A stretch of DNA of 59,242 bases from Ichthyosporea sp. XGB-2017a (taxonomy: Eukaryota; Opisthokonta; Ichthyosporea), in NCBI GenBank assembly GCA_002811675.1, contig PDIM01010264.1, forward strand, positions 59,430-118,671, written 5' to 3'. Of this stretch, positions 10,666 through 21,100 are shown piece after piece (position 1 is the stretch's first letter; each line of letters starts with the position of its first letter). Under the pieces are notes generated by a model, which saw only the letters and a list, made by a program, of their open reading frames with translations, was not told where the DNA came from and ran no database searches. The position numbers and the translations under genes were made by a program.

Positions 10666-10813
10666 GAGAAGAGGAGAATTGCTTCTTTAGGAGAATTGCT
10701 TCTTTGTTTTTCTTTTTATATGAACCAGATTTAAAACATCGACTAAATCAAAGCAAAAAAAAAAAAAAAACCTGAAAAAAACAAAAAACAAAAAAAAAAC
10801 AAAGAAAAAAGAA
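10666..10813 (+). repeat. direct repeat, left copy, next to N gap
   Basis: This 148-bp stretch aligns without indels to 11609-11756 on the far side of the gap. I count five mismatches; in four of them this copy has A where the other has G. It carries an internal tandem of about 17 bp (GGAGAATTGCTTCTTT). It most likely is a low-quality contig end. Confidence 0.85.
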
Positions 10814-11608
10814 NNNNNNNNNNNNNNNNNNNNNNNNNNNNNNNNNNNNNNNNNNNNNNNNNNNNNNNNNNNNNNNNNNNNNNNNNNNNNNNNNNNNNNN
10901 NNNNNNNNNNNNNNNNNNNNNNNNNNNNNNNNNNNNNNNNNNNNNNNNNNNNNNNNNNNNNNNNNNNNNNNNNNNNNNNNNNNNNNNNNNNNNNNNNNNN
11001 NNNNNNNNNNNNNNNNNNNNNNNNNNNNNNNNNNNNNNNNNNNNNNNNNNNNNNNNNNNNNNNNNNNNNNNNNNNNNNNNNNNNNNNNNNNNNNNNNNNN
11101 NNNNNNNNNNNNNNNNNNNNNNNNNNNNNNNNNNNNNNNNNNNNNNNNNNNNNNNNNNNNNNNNNNNNNNNNNNNNNNNNNNNNNNNNNNNNNNNNNNNN
11201 NNNNNNNNNNNNNNNNNNNNNNNNNNNNNNNNNNNNNNNNNNNNNNNNNNNNNNNNNNNNNNNNNNNNNNNNNNNNNNNNNNNNNNNNNNNNNNNNNNNN
11301 NNNNNNNNNNNNNNNNNNNNNNNNNNNNNNNNNNNNNNNNNNNNNNNNNNNNNNNNNNNNNNNNNNNNNNNNNNNNNNNNNNNNNNNNNNNNNNNNNNNN
11401 NNNNNNNNNNNNNNNNNNNNNNNNNNNNNNNNNNNNNNNNNNNNNNNNNNNNNNNNNNNNNNNNNNNNNNNNNNNNNNNNNNNNNNNNNNNNNNNNNNNN
11501 NNNNNNNNNNNNNNNNNNNNNNNNNNNNNNNNNNNNNNNNNNNNNNNNNNNNNNNNNNNNNNNNNNNNNNNNNNNNNNNNNNNNNNNNNNNNNNNNNNNN
11601 NNNNNNNN
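10814..11608. other. assembly gap of 795 N
   Basis: Unresolved bases. Because both flanks carry the same 148-bp sequence, the true gap may be zero or negative. Confidence 0.95.
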
Positions 11609-11756
11609 GAGAAGAGGAGAATTGCTTCTTTAGGAGAATTGCTTCTTTGTTTTTCTTTATATATGAACCAGATTTAAAACATCGACTAAATCAAAGCAAA
11701 AAAAAAAAGAAAACCTGAAAAAAACAAAAAACAAAAAAAAAACGAAGAAGGAAGAA
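11609..11756 (+). repeat. direct repeat, right copy, next to N gap
   Basis: Near-identical partner of 10666-10813, beginning at the first base after the gap. It continues into unique sequence at 11757. Confidence 0.85.
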
Positions 11757-11934
11757 GGTTATAGAAGACCCTGAAGAAGAAGAAAAAAGAAATGTACTGT
11801 AGTCTGTAACTACCAGGGAGCGCGGTAACTACAAAAAAATTAAAATTCCATCAATTCTTTTTTGCCGCCAAAACGCCCTGCCAAAACGAAGAAGTCGTGC
11901 TTGCGGCTTGCGCCTTGCTCAGTGCTGGTCTGCA

Positions 11935-11976
11935 GGGAGTGGGGTGAGGGGAGTGGGGTGAGGGGAGTGGGGTGAG
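11935..11976 (+). repeat. three copies of a 14-bp G-rich repeat
   Basis: GGGAGTGGGGTGAG occurs three times head to tail at 11935-11948, 11949-11962 and 11963-11976, then degenerates. It lies about 155 bp upstream of the BUD13 start. The G-runs could form a quadruplex, but nothing shows a function. Confidence 0.8.
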
Positions 11977-12131
11977 GGGTGGGTCAGGGGTGGCTGCTGT
12001 TGTTGGTGTCACACAATGAAATGGTTTGTTAAGTTACTGGGAGAGGCTGGATTAGGATTACTGTTGGGCCTGGTGGGTGCTATGGTGATAGTGGAGTGGT
12101 GTAGTGTGGTGTATGTCTGGATTTGTATGAC

Positions 12132-13502
12132 ATGAGGGGCCGTGAAGTGTATTCGCCTAGGAGAGGGGGTGGGGGGAGGGGCTCGGAAGGTACCAGAAAG
12201 GGGAGATCTAGGGGAGTGGGAGGGGGCAGTGAATCACCCCCTAGGAGACGGAAAAGAAACGATAGTGATTCTGATTTATCACCTCCGAGGAGAAAGAGAC
12301 GGAACGATAGTGGTTCTGATTTGTCACCTCCACGGAAGGGGAGAAGGAACGATAGTGATTCTGATTTATCACCTCAACGCAAAGGGAGAAGAAGGGCTCG
12401 TAAATCTGTTCTATCGCCCCCAAAGAGGAATAGAAGGAACGACAGTGATTCTGATCCGTCACCCCCAAGGACGAATAGAAGGAACGACAGTGATTCTGAT
12501 CTGTCACCTCCAAGGAAGAATAGAAGGAACGACAGTAATTCTGATCTGTCACCCCCAAGGAAGAATACAAGGAACGACAATGATTCTGATCTGTCGCCCC
12601 CAAGGAGGAGTAGAAGGAATGATAGTGATTTAGATATGTCACCACCACGAAAGGGACGAAAAAAAGAAAGCGACTCTGATCTATCACCGCCCCGTAAAGG
12701 AAAAAGAAAGGATAGTGGATCTGATTTATCACCTACGAGGAAAAGTAGAGGAAATGATAGTGATTCTGACTTATCGCCTCCTAGAACAAGGAAGAGAAAG
12801 GAAAGCCTTGACTCAGATAGGGATTCTGCATCTCCTGAAGGAAGTTCAGAGAAAGCAAAAGCAGAAAAGGTACTGCTTTCGTCAGGAGCCAGGGCAGGGT
12901 TGCAATCTGGGGAAGATGCACGAAAAGAAGCGGAAAGGCTGCGAAGCTCTCAGAAGGAAAGGTATGAGCGTGCGGACCCCGAGCTTCTTGGGCGCGGGGC
13001 TGAAACTGTACATAGAGATAAGTCAACTGGGAAAAAATTGGATGCTAAGCTTGAAAAACTAAAGCAGAGAGAAGCTGAGGCAGAAGAGGCAGCAAAGATG
13101 GAAAAGTATATGAAGTGGGGAAAGGGCGTCGTGCAACAAAGTGACAAGGAAAAGAGACTTGCTGATGATCTTTATGAAGCTTCGAAGCCATTTGCAAGGG
13201 GAGTAGATGACGAAGATCGGGAGGCTTTGCTGAAAGGAGAAGATCGCGATGGGGACCCAATGGCAAATTATTTCGCAAAGAAAAAAGCAAAGAAAAAGAG
13301 GAGAAAAAGAGACGATGATGAGTTTGAATTTCCGCCGTATACGGGTCCCATGGGACCTCCCAATAGATTTAATATCAAACCAGGGCATCGTTGGGATGGT
13401 GTGGATAGATCAAATGGGTTTGAAAAAGAATACTTCAAAGCTATAAGTGCCCAAAAGGCTAGAGATAACTCTTATCAAGAATGGTCCAATCTAAATGACT
13501 AA
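12132..13502 (+). CDS. BUD13: BUD13 homologue (RES complex / spliceosome)
   Basis: 456 residues from the first ATG. BUD13 is a subunit of the pre-mRNA retention and splicing complex and joins the activated spliceosome. The C-terminal third carries the signature: KYMKWGKGVVQ, FARGVDDEDREALLKGEDRDGDPMANYF, then PPNRFNIKPGHRWDGVDRSNGFE. Residues 35-235 hold about eleven copies of a 15-residue unit of the type NDSDSDLSPPRKNRR; human BUD13 also has DSDSDLSPPR copies. The N-terminal region of animal BUD13, before the repeats, is not visible. The frame is open back only to a TAG at 12102-12104, so an upstream exon could be lost near the gap. The convergent neighbour ends only 16 bp downstream. Confidence 0.9.
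   Translation: MRGREVYSPRRGGGGRGSEGTRKGRSRGVGGGSESPPRRRKRNDSDSDLSPPRRKRRNDSGSDLSPPRKGRRNDSDSDLSPQRKGRRRARKSVLSPPKRNRRNDSDSDPSPPRTNRRNDSDSDLSPPRKNRRNDSNSDLSPPRKNTRNDNDSDLSPPRRSRRNDSDLDMSPPRKGRKKESDSDLSPPRKGKRKDSGSDLSPTRKSRGNDSDSDLSPPRTRKRKESLDSDRDSASPEGSSEKAKAEKVLLSSGARAGLQSGEDARKEAERLRSSQKERYERADPELLGRGAETVHRDKSTGKKLDAKLEKLKQREAEAEEAAKMEKYMKWGKGVVQQSDKEKRLADDLYEASKPFARGVDDEDREALLKGEDRDGDPMANYFAKKKAKKKRRKRDDDEFEFPPYTGPMGPPNRFNIKPGHRWDGVDRSNGFEKEYFKAISAQKARDNSYQEWSNLND
12243..12800 (+). repeat. coding 45-bp repeats of BUD13
   Basis: Tandem 45-bp units encode the 15-residue Ser-Asp/Arg repeat of BUD13. Units at about 12430-12620 are nearly identical in DNA, suggesting recent expansion or conversion. 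They are coding, not a CRISPR array. Confidence 0.75.
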
Positions 13503-13518
13503 TCTCAAAGGGCATTTA

Positions 13519-14668
13519 TTATTCGAAGCAGTCTTCTTTGCTGTTATAGCGAAGATGATGATGAGAGATGTTCAGAAGTGTAAGCATTCTTCCAAGGGGA
13601 TATGGGGATGTTTCTCCTGGCATCTGGCCTTGGACTTCAGGGTCACGGCCTGCCGTTCCACACTGGTTCTCTCCTCCACTGGCAGATGAGACTTGGTGTT
13701 GCTCTATGTTTTCCAGAATAGTAGAGTATTTGTCACACAGTCGTTGTGCAGCATTTTGCGCGGCGCTAAGCCATTTTTCGATCAAAGGTTTTAAGCTGTT
13801 TTGAATGCCCTAAAGGAAGAAAATGGCACAGAAAACCAGTTAAAAATGATGGAAAGAACACAAGAGATGGCACTTTTAATGCAAGAAGAACATGCAGGAG
13901 AGTAGTGCTCTGTTTGCATTGCCAATAAAAGCAAAGATTGTGTTTGTGTCTGGAAATATGACCAAGTTCACTTTACCTTTTTTTCCCAAACAGATAGAGT
14001 TCTCAAAGAGCTTAACTTTTCTTTCCTTTTTTTAATCTTTTGTTCCAGTTCGTTCAATTCAATCGCATCGGGAGATTTGACTATTTTTCGAGGTGTGGAA
14101 AATCTCCCTCTCATTCTATTTTTCAGTCTTCCTGTAGAAGTGGCCGTTTTTATACTATTTACATTGATTTTCTGCACTAACGGGGTGCTTCGCGTATGTG
14201 AAGTAATTAGCTTTCGTCGCTTGGGATCGATTTGTTTATCTTCAGAATTTTCTTTGTCTTTGTCAAAGTCGCCCACATAAAATATAGTCAGTTTTTTTTT
14301 CTCTCCTGCACCTTCTTTCATACTCAATGAACGGCACTTCAAAGTGTTCCCCCCCACAAGCTCATGAACGATTTCTTCCTACTCATAGGCACACAAGAAA
14401 ACAAATGTTCAATAAGTCAAAAAGTCAAACGAAAGTCAATATTGCTGCAAATACCATCCCAAAGGATCTTTTTGAATATTCTGCTTACAGCTGAAATAAC
14501 CACATCACTCTGTCGCTTCGGAATCATAATTCTTCCCTCTTTTATCATATTGTCAATAGCCAGTTCAAGCTCCTCTTGCGTGCAGAAAGTAAGGTTCATC
14601 ACATAGTGACAAACAGCCACCTCCACCTCTCTACCTAATGCCCCTCCCTCCGCCTGCACCGAGGTCAT
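13519..14668 (-). CDS. SFR1/Mei5-like recombination accessory protein
   Basis: Three exons, 14668-14489, 14378-13977 and 13809-13519, join in frame to 290 residues. The N-terminal 65 residues look globular and helical (EVEVAVCHYVMNLTF, QEELELAIDNMI). The middle is basic and disordered (PKRRKLITSHTRSTPLVQK, RFSTPRKIVKSPD). A short coiled coil (LEQKIKKRKEKLSSL) leads to SLKPLIEKWLSAAQNAAQRLCDKY, which resembles the Leu-Ile-x-Lys-Trp...Ala-Ala motif at the C-terminus of fungal Mei5/Sfr1. Sfr1 with Swi5 stimulates Rad51 and Dmc1. The family call is tentative and rests on that motif and the coiled coil before it. It is divergent from ATR across 464 bp. It could instead be an unrelated nuclear coiled-coil protein. 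Confidence 0.45.
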
Positions 14669-15132
14669 TGTGGGGTTTGTCCTTCTCTGTCACCCTCACT
14701 TATCACTCTGCTTGAGTTGGTCTTTGCCTTCTTTAAAAGTGCAAATCATAACACAGAGAATAGAGATGTTCAAAAAAAAAATAATAATAGAAACAGCTGA
14801 GAGCAGCTCTGAGTGCATTTTTTTGTTTCAAAAAAATTTTTTTTCGACCGTTTAAAATTTGACGTTTCGTTTGTTCTTTTCTTTTTCTGCTCTTTTTCTG
14901 TTTTGGTGAAATGACTTCGACAAGGACGATTTGGTTTGTGGTGTTTTATTTGAGGATATTTGAGTTGAAAACAACGGTGTGTGTGATCCCACATTTTGTC
15001 ATGCATGCCATGATTGTGTTGTCTCCCCTGTGTTTTGCTTCAACTATTTGATTGAAGGGATAAAAGTAACGCGCGCAAGCAAACAAATCAACAAAAAAAG
15101 CGAAGGAGGAAGAGCTGTAAGAATCTTTCATA
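14669..15132. other. divergent promoter, SFR1-like / ATR
   Basis: 464 bp between two start codons facing away from each other. It is AT-rich with A-runs and T-runs (14773-14782, 14823-14845). No TATA box at a fitting position and no other gene are visible. Confidence 0.5.
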
Positions 15133-18100
15133 ATGTCATCTGCTACGTTTGATCAGCTTGTAAATACTATTCTAGCTCAAAATCAAAAGTTTGATTCGCA
15201 GCTAAATGGACCGGAATATGCGGCGGCTATGAAAAAATATCATTCCATCGTGAGCGCTTTGGTTACAAAGTATTTGCGCCCAGACCGAGCGACCTCAAAC
15301 GATGGGATTGTTACTCTGAAACTTTTACAGCACCTGATTAGCAATATGTGCCAGGTATTCATTGATGTTCCTCAAGAGACGGAAGACAGTGCCGTGTGTG
15401 GGGATTCTGAAGGCAAAAGATTTAAGAACTCTGTGGAGGTTTCGGTTGAATGGCTGTTTGCTCGATTATTTCCGCTTTTGTGCAATGCTCGTTGTGGTGA
15501 CATCAGATCGACAGTTATTGAAATGGAGCATTCGCTTTTACTTCTTGCTCATCAAAAAGGTTACTGGAATTTTAAAAGGTTGATGTATGGCTTGCTTCAG
15601 CTTGGAAGTGATCTCCATTCTTTGGGTCAGCTGGGAGGGTTTAGTTGCATTTTCCCTGTGGAAATTGAAAGCTTTTTTGGCTCAAACGGAACCGACATTA
15701 TCACATTTATGAGTGAAGATGAATGTGACAATGGTTTGCAAGCAATAGTTGAGTTGTGCTCTTTATCGTGGGAAGCATTTCCTCAATCCTTTATCTCGGA
15801 CTTTATGAATGTCAACTTAAGTGAGTTTGACTGCGATGAGAGGGTTGGGTTTTGGGAGTGCTGTGTTCTGAAGCCACTTGGAAGCAGTAGGCTAAGGGTG
15901 ATTTTAGCCGGGTTGAAATGCTTACTGAATATTATGTCGACAGACTGCCCTTTTGAAGCGGTCATTGAGGGTAATAGCTTGACTGTGGTTTGGTTTGCTT
16001 TGGTGTCCTTCTTACATACCTTTGTGAAGCGCTTTTGTGCAGGTGAAAATGCGTATGGTCAATCAGTAGACACTCATTTGCTGCAAATGCAAATACAAGA
16101 CGTTCTTGTGGAATGCTTGATATCATTTTGCAAAGTCGATAGCAGTCTTTTCGATTATGTTTACCTCCTTCGTATCGTGACTCTGTTGCTCAATCTTGAA
16201 ACCTTTTTTTCGCGCTCAACCAGCCGTTTACAGTTAGGTCTGGTTAACGTAATGGACTTTGCTCTTCGTGTCGCGGTCAAACAGTGTGGCGGACTGGCAA
16301 ATGTGTCCGAAAGTATGGTGCATCAAGTATCCTTGTTTTGTGTGAAGTATTTGAACTCACCGCCAAACCAAAAGACATATAAACTAGATGGGGAAATTGC
16401 CAAAATCATTTGCTGGCTAGTCTCAGAAAATTTGAAAGATTCCAATTGCTGCTTGCTTGAAGCTTCAACAGATATGCATGTGGCCAGAGGCAAGAGAGCT
16501 GTGCTAACGGAGGCCTGCAGATCCTTGATGCAAAGTTGCAATTCCTTTCCTGATGAACACCCCCTTTTATTATATGCTACCTGTGCCAATGCATTGCAAA
16601 ATAGCGCGTGCGCTATAGAGGAATGTGGGAAAGACAGTGAAACGGAAGCTATGCTAAAGGTATTCCTTCGATTTAAAACGTGCTCACTAACCATTTTGCA
16701 GTCAATATCAGCGGCTTTAGAAGTGAGAGAAGCAAGTGCTTTTACAGCTTGTTTAGAGAATCTATTTGCTGCGATCGAGTCATTAATGTCGGATCTGCTG
16801 AGTAAGTTGGCAGATTTTATCTTTGTTGGAGGCGATTTGACGGACAGATTTATTTGTGAGCTTATAGAGTACAGTGGCATATGTTGTATATATTATATTA
16901 GAATTGCGAGTGTCGATAAAGCTATACCTCCTGACCTCGCTTCCATAGACTTGGAGAATAATAGCTTTTTGCAGACTGCCTTGCGAATCTTATTGCTGCC
17001 TTTGCACGAACTTATGCTTGTTGATAAAGAATACCTGGTGGTTATGAAGTGTGGATTTACTCTAAATAGTAAAAAAGACCAACTTTTCTTCCATGACATG
17101 CCTCTTTGCGTACTACCTGCTGGGGAAATTTCTAGTAAATGGTTATCCGTTTCTCTTGTGTACATTTCCCACCTTGGTAGCCATGATCTAATTGGTTGTC
17201 TTTTTGATGCGTTGAAATCGTATGTCTTATCAACACGAAATATCGAAGTGCTAACCACAGCCCTTGAATTTCTTCCGTTATTAGTGGCATCGCAAAGCCG
17301 GAACAAGCTTTTGTGTCCAACGGCGACTTCCAAAGATATGATGATAGGAGTTATGGAAGCAATTGGATCTGCTAGTCGCCATGTATCTTTTCCAAGTGAA
17401 TGGACAAAACAGGAAGATTTGTTAATGAGAGCATTTTACAATATATTGATATTGTCTCTCTTCGACCCCGAAGTTGTTAATCGCCAGCTTTTTCCGATTG
17501 ACAATGTGTCTGAATTATATTACTCGAATCTGTACGAAGCATCAATTTCTTTCTTTAGACCCGGGCTTTCAGAAGAAGCAGATCGTCCTAACGCCCCATC
17601 TTTATTTGAAAGTTCCGATTTTAGACATGCATTTTTCAAACTCGTGTCTGTATTTTTAACTCCAAAAAGTAGTCTTGCAGAGTGTCAGAAAGGAAAGGAT
17701 AAAGTAATGGGTGCACTAGAAATTCTATTACATTTCTTGGTCAAATTCCCGGGAACGATACAAGAGGCTCTTGTTCTCGGAAAGGACAGTGAAGTTGGAA
17801 GCCCTGCTGCTCCGGTAGTGGATTTGCTTGATTACCCGGCGTTTGAGGTGCGTACGGCTGTATCAAAGATTATTCGGAAGTTCATAGAACATGAACAGTG
17901 CTTGGACCAAGAAACAAATAGTGATGCTTTAAGATCCCATATGGGTATTATTCTAAAAAAATTAAAGTCTCTGTTGTGTGTGGCTGACAAAGAAAGCTCT
18001 TTTTTGCTTCAAGAAACTCTTTTGTGTACCGTTGGTGACCTTGCCTATTCTTCAAGTCGTGAATTTCAGCTCCTTACGATTGTATGTCTAATAGAATTTC

Positions 18101-21100
18101 TTAGCCATCCAAACCCCCTTTTGAGGGGAATTGCCTTGCGTCTCATAAGAGAAATTGCAAAGGTCAAAGACGCCTCAGAGCTAAAGGAAAATGACATAGG
18201 GCGAGAAACGTGCTTGGCAGTTAAAAATCTTTTTCGCCCGTACATGCATGAAATTGCATCGATTTATGTGGAAACCGTGCATAAGGGATTGAGCGGGAAA
18301 GCCAATTCAAAAACGAGAAAAAACCTGCTAATTGACAGCATGTGCCAGCTGTATGAAAAGCCAGATGAAATTTCTCTTACGATGGACATGTTAAGCTTCA
18401 TACTTCCACAGGTTGTTCGGAAGTCATATAACGATGTGCTGTCTTATTTTGCGAACCTTGCTGGTTGTAAAGAAAACTATGAACTTTTGATTAACAATAC
18501 TCAGCATATATTTGCATTTATATTTACGAGGTGCAAAGAAGTAATGCCCGGATGTATTAACTTTTTGCTAGAGGCGTGTGTAAATTCTGAACTAAAGCAA
18601 TCGAATAAGAAGGTCGAAATTGTTGAATTGCTGAGGTGTAATATTGGGAGCCTTCTAAATGAACTTGTGTTTTTATTGGGAGATAAAAGCTGTGAGAGCA
18701 GTAAAAGAAAAAGCGCAGCAAATGCTCTGGAACTTGTTGCTGTCAAGTTAGGAGGGGTGGATGTGCGCACTAAGGAAACATGCAGGATGCGCGAATTTCT
18801 GAGCCCATATTTACTGGGTATAATGGCATATTTGAACGACAAACTGGTGAGCAACTCATCTTCGTTTGGGGAGAAATTGCAAACCTTGAATGCTTTAATT
18901 GAATTTATAAACATCATGGGCCCGAAGCTCGAGCCAGCGATTCCAAAGGTCATGGCCCTATTGAGAACGTGCCTGCAAGACCAAAAACTGGTTGATATTG
19001 CCTTTGATGGGTGGATTGCATTTGTGAACCTCTTGGCCGGTCCTGATCTGGGGCCAGTATTGAGCCAGATTATATATACGGTCCTTCCTTTTGTGAATAC
19101 GTCGCCAAAAAAAGTCCAGAGAATTTGCGAAACTATTATTGTGGTGCGAATGAATGAGCTGAGGGGATATATTCTTTCCCAGATATACTTTTTACCGAAT
19201 GAACCTGCCCTTAGTGAGGCCAATTTGGTACTTCGAGAAGAACGTTCCAAGGAGTCACGGAAGGATCTAAGTGTTGAAGAAATTATGGTTCTGACTAAGG
19301 GAATTGACAACGAAAACATTAATGTGAAAAAGAATGCGCTAAAGGCGCTTTGCAAAACATTGAAAAGGAATCAAGATGAATTTGCGGACGGATCTTTTGT
19401 TGCTCAATTAAGCTCAATTGCACAGAGACTCATTGAGGCTTGTCGGGAGAATGAATCTGAGCTCCAATCACTTATTGCAAAATGCATTGGCCAGTTAGGT
19501 GCATTGGATCCTAGCAGGCTGGAAGTTGGTGTGCTGAATAACTCTTCACGGAAAATGATTGCGGAAAGGGATATTGAAGATGCAATATTTGTCTCAGCTT
19601 TGGTTGAGAATCATCTTGTCAAGGCCTTTTTAGCATCACCAAATACGAAATCGCAAGATATGGCGGCGTATGCTATCCAAGAGATATTAAAAATCAATGA
19701 ATGTTCTTTGCATTCAGACTCTGGCTCAAAGAAAAAAAAAGATGTTTGGAGCCTTCTTAGTGATGGCACCAAAAGCTTTGTTACCCCATACCTTCATACG
19801 CGATATATATTTATATCAAATACTCCTCTGTCGTTCAACACAAGACCTTTATTTGACGATATTGGCAAATCCAAAGGTTTCAAAGAGTGGGTTTCCGTAT
19901 GGGTTTGTGACTTGATAGAAAATCTGAACGACGGAAAAGCGAAAAAAGCGTACAGTGTATGCAAAGGGGTTGTAAAGGATCATGTTGACACGGCTCTGTT
20001 TCTGCTGCCTTGCTTGGTTCTTCGGACTATTCGAACAGGCGCTAACCGGCATGTAGAAGAGATTTTTAGAGAAATCACTTGTGTGATAGGTCATGCGGTG
20101 GATGGAACATTGGCTAGTTTCCCGCAAGATTGCGTTGAGTTGACACCCCAGACTATATTTTCTATTATTGACCACATTTATGAATGGAGAAGGCTTGTAA
20201 GGTCCCAGAGGGATAACTGCCCGGAACTTCACAGAGTTACAAATTTCTTAAATATCATTCCTCACGATAGCTTGGCAACTGGCTCATACAACTGTAAATC
20301 ATATCCAAGAGCTTTGATGTCCTGTGAAATGTACTTGAAAAAGTGCTCTTCGTGCCCTTCGACATATGAAACACAGCTTCAGACCATGCTGGGTCTTCTT
20401 CAAAAAATATATTTAGCTCTAGAGCAACCTTTTGGGGTAGAGGGGGTTGCTGCTATTCGTAAAGAAACTACTGTGGAGCTCGAAATTTTGGACAATGAAA
20501 GCGCTGGAAATTGGAATGCAGCCTTGAGTGGATACGAACGTGCGTTAAGAACTTCACCGGAGAACATATCTAACCATACCGGACTACTCAAGTGCTCGAA
20601 AGTTCTGGGGCATCTGGAAACTATTGTCTTACACGTGAATGGTGTCATCGGAAATAAGAAAGGTTGGTCTTTCAAGCTGCTGCCTTACAGTGCTCAGGCC
20701 CTCTGGAGACTTGAGGACTGGGGCGCTTTAAAATCCTGCCTTAATCAAGAATGCGATCCATCTTTTGAAGTTTACCTTGCTCAACTGTTGCTTTATTTGA
20801 ATGAAAATGATTTTCATTCCCTTGAAGCTATTCTTGCTCAATGTCGAAGTGAAATCCTGGCGTCGATATCGGCTGCAAGTATGGAATTTCGATCCTACAG
20901 GAGAAGCTATAGCAATATCGTTAAGCTACATATGCTTCATGAACTTGAGGCTGGGATGATTCTATTACGGTCAGCGCATGATGAAGGCCATGAGCCCGAT
21001 GTTCGAAGCCTCACGGAAGATTGGAAAACACGATTGGATCTTACTTCACCATCATTTGAATATCGAGAGAGTATATTGAGCCTTAGGCGTGTAATTTTAG

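Larger units (their letters stand above)
10561..12131. other. intergenic region with N gap between myosin and BUD13
   Basis: The real sequence here is purine-rich and A-rich near the myosin start, then the gap, then a G-rich stretch with a 14-bp tandem repeat. No gene can be supported in the sequenced part. A conserved N-terminal exon of BUD13 was looked for in 11757-12131 and not found. Confidence 0.5.

Noticed and set aside
12241..12732. CRISPR-like regular repeats and long alternate frames on both strands
   Set aside because: The 45-bp period is the coding repeat of BUD13; there are no unique spacers and the alternate frames are repeats of the same DNA.
18501..19355. 284-codon minus-strand frame
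   Set aside because: Antisense of the ATR exon 1; composition follows the plus-strand codons.
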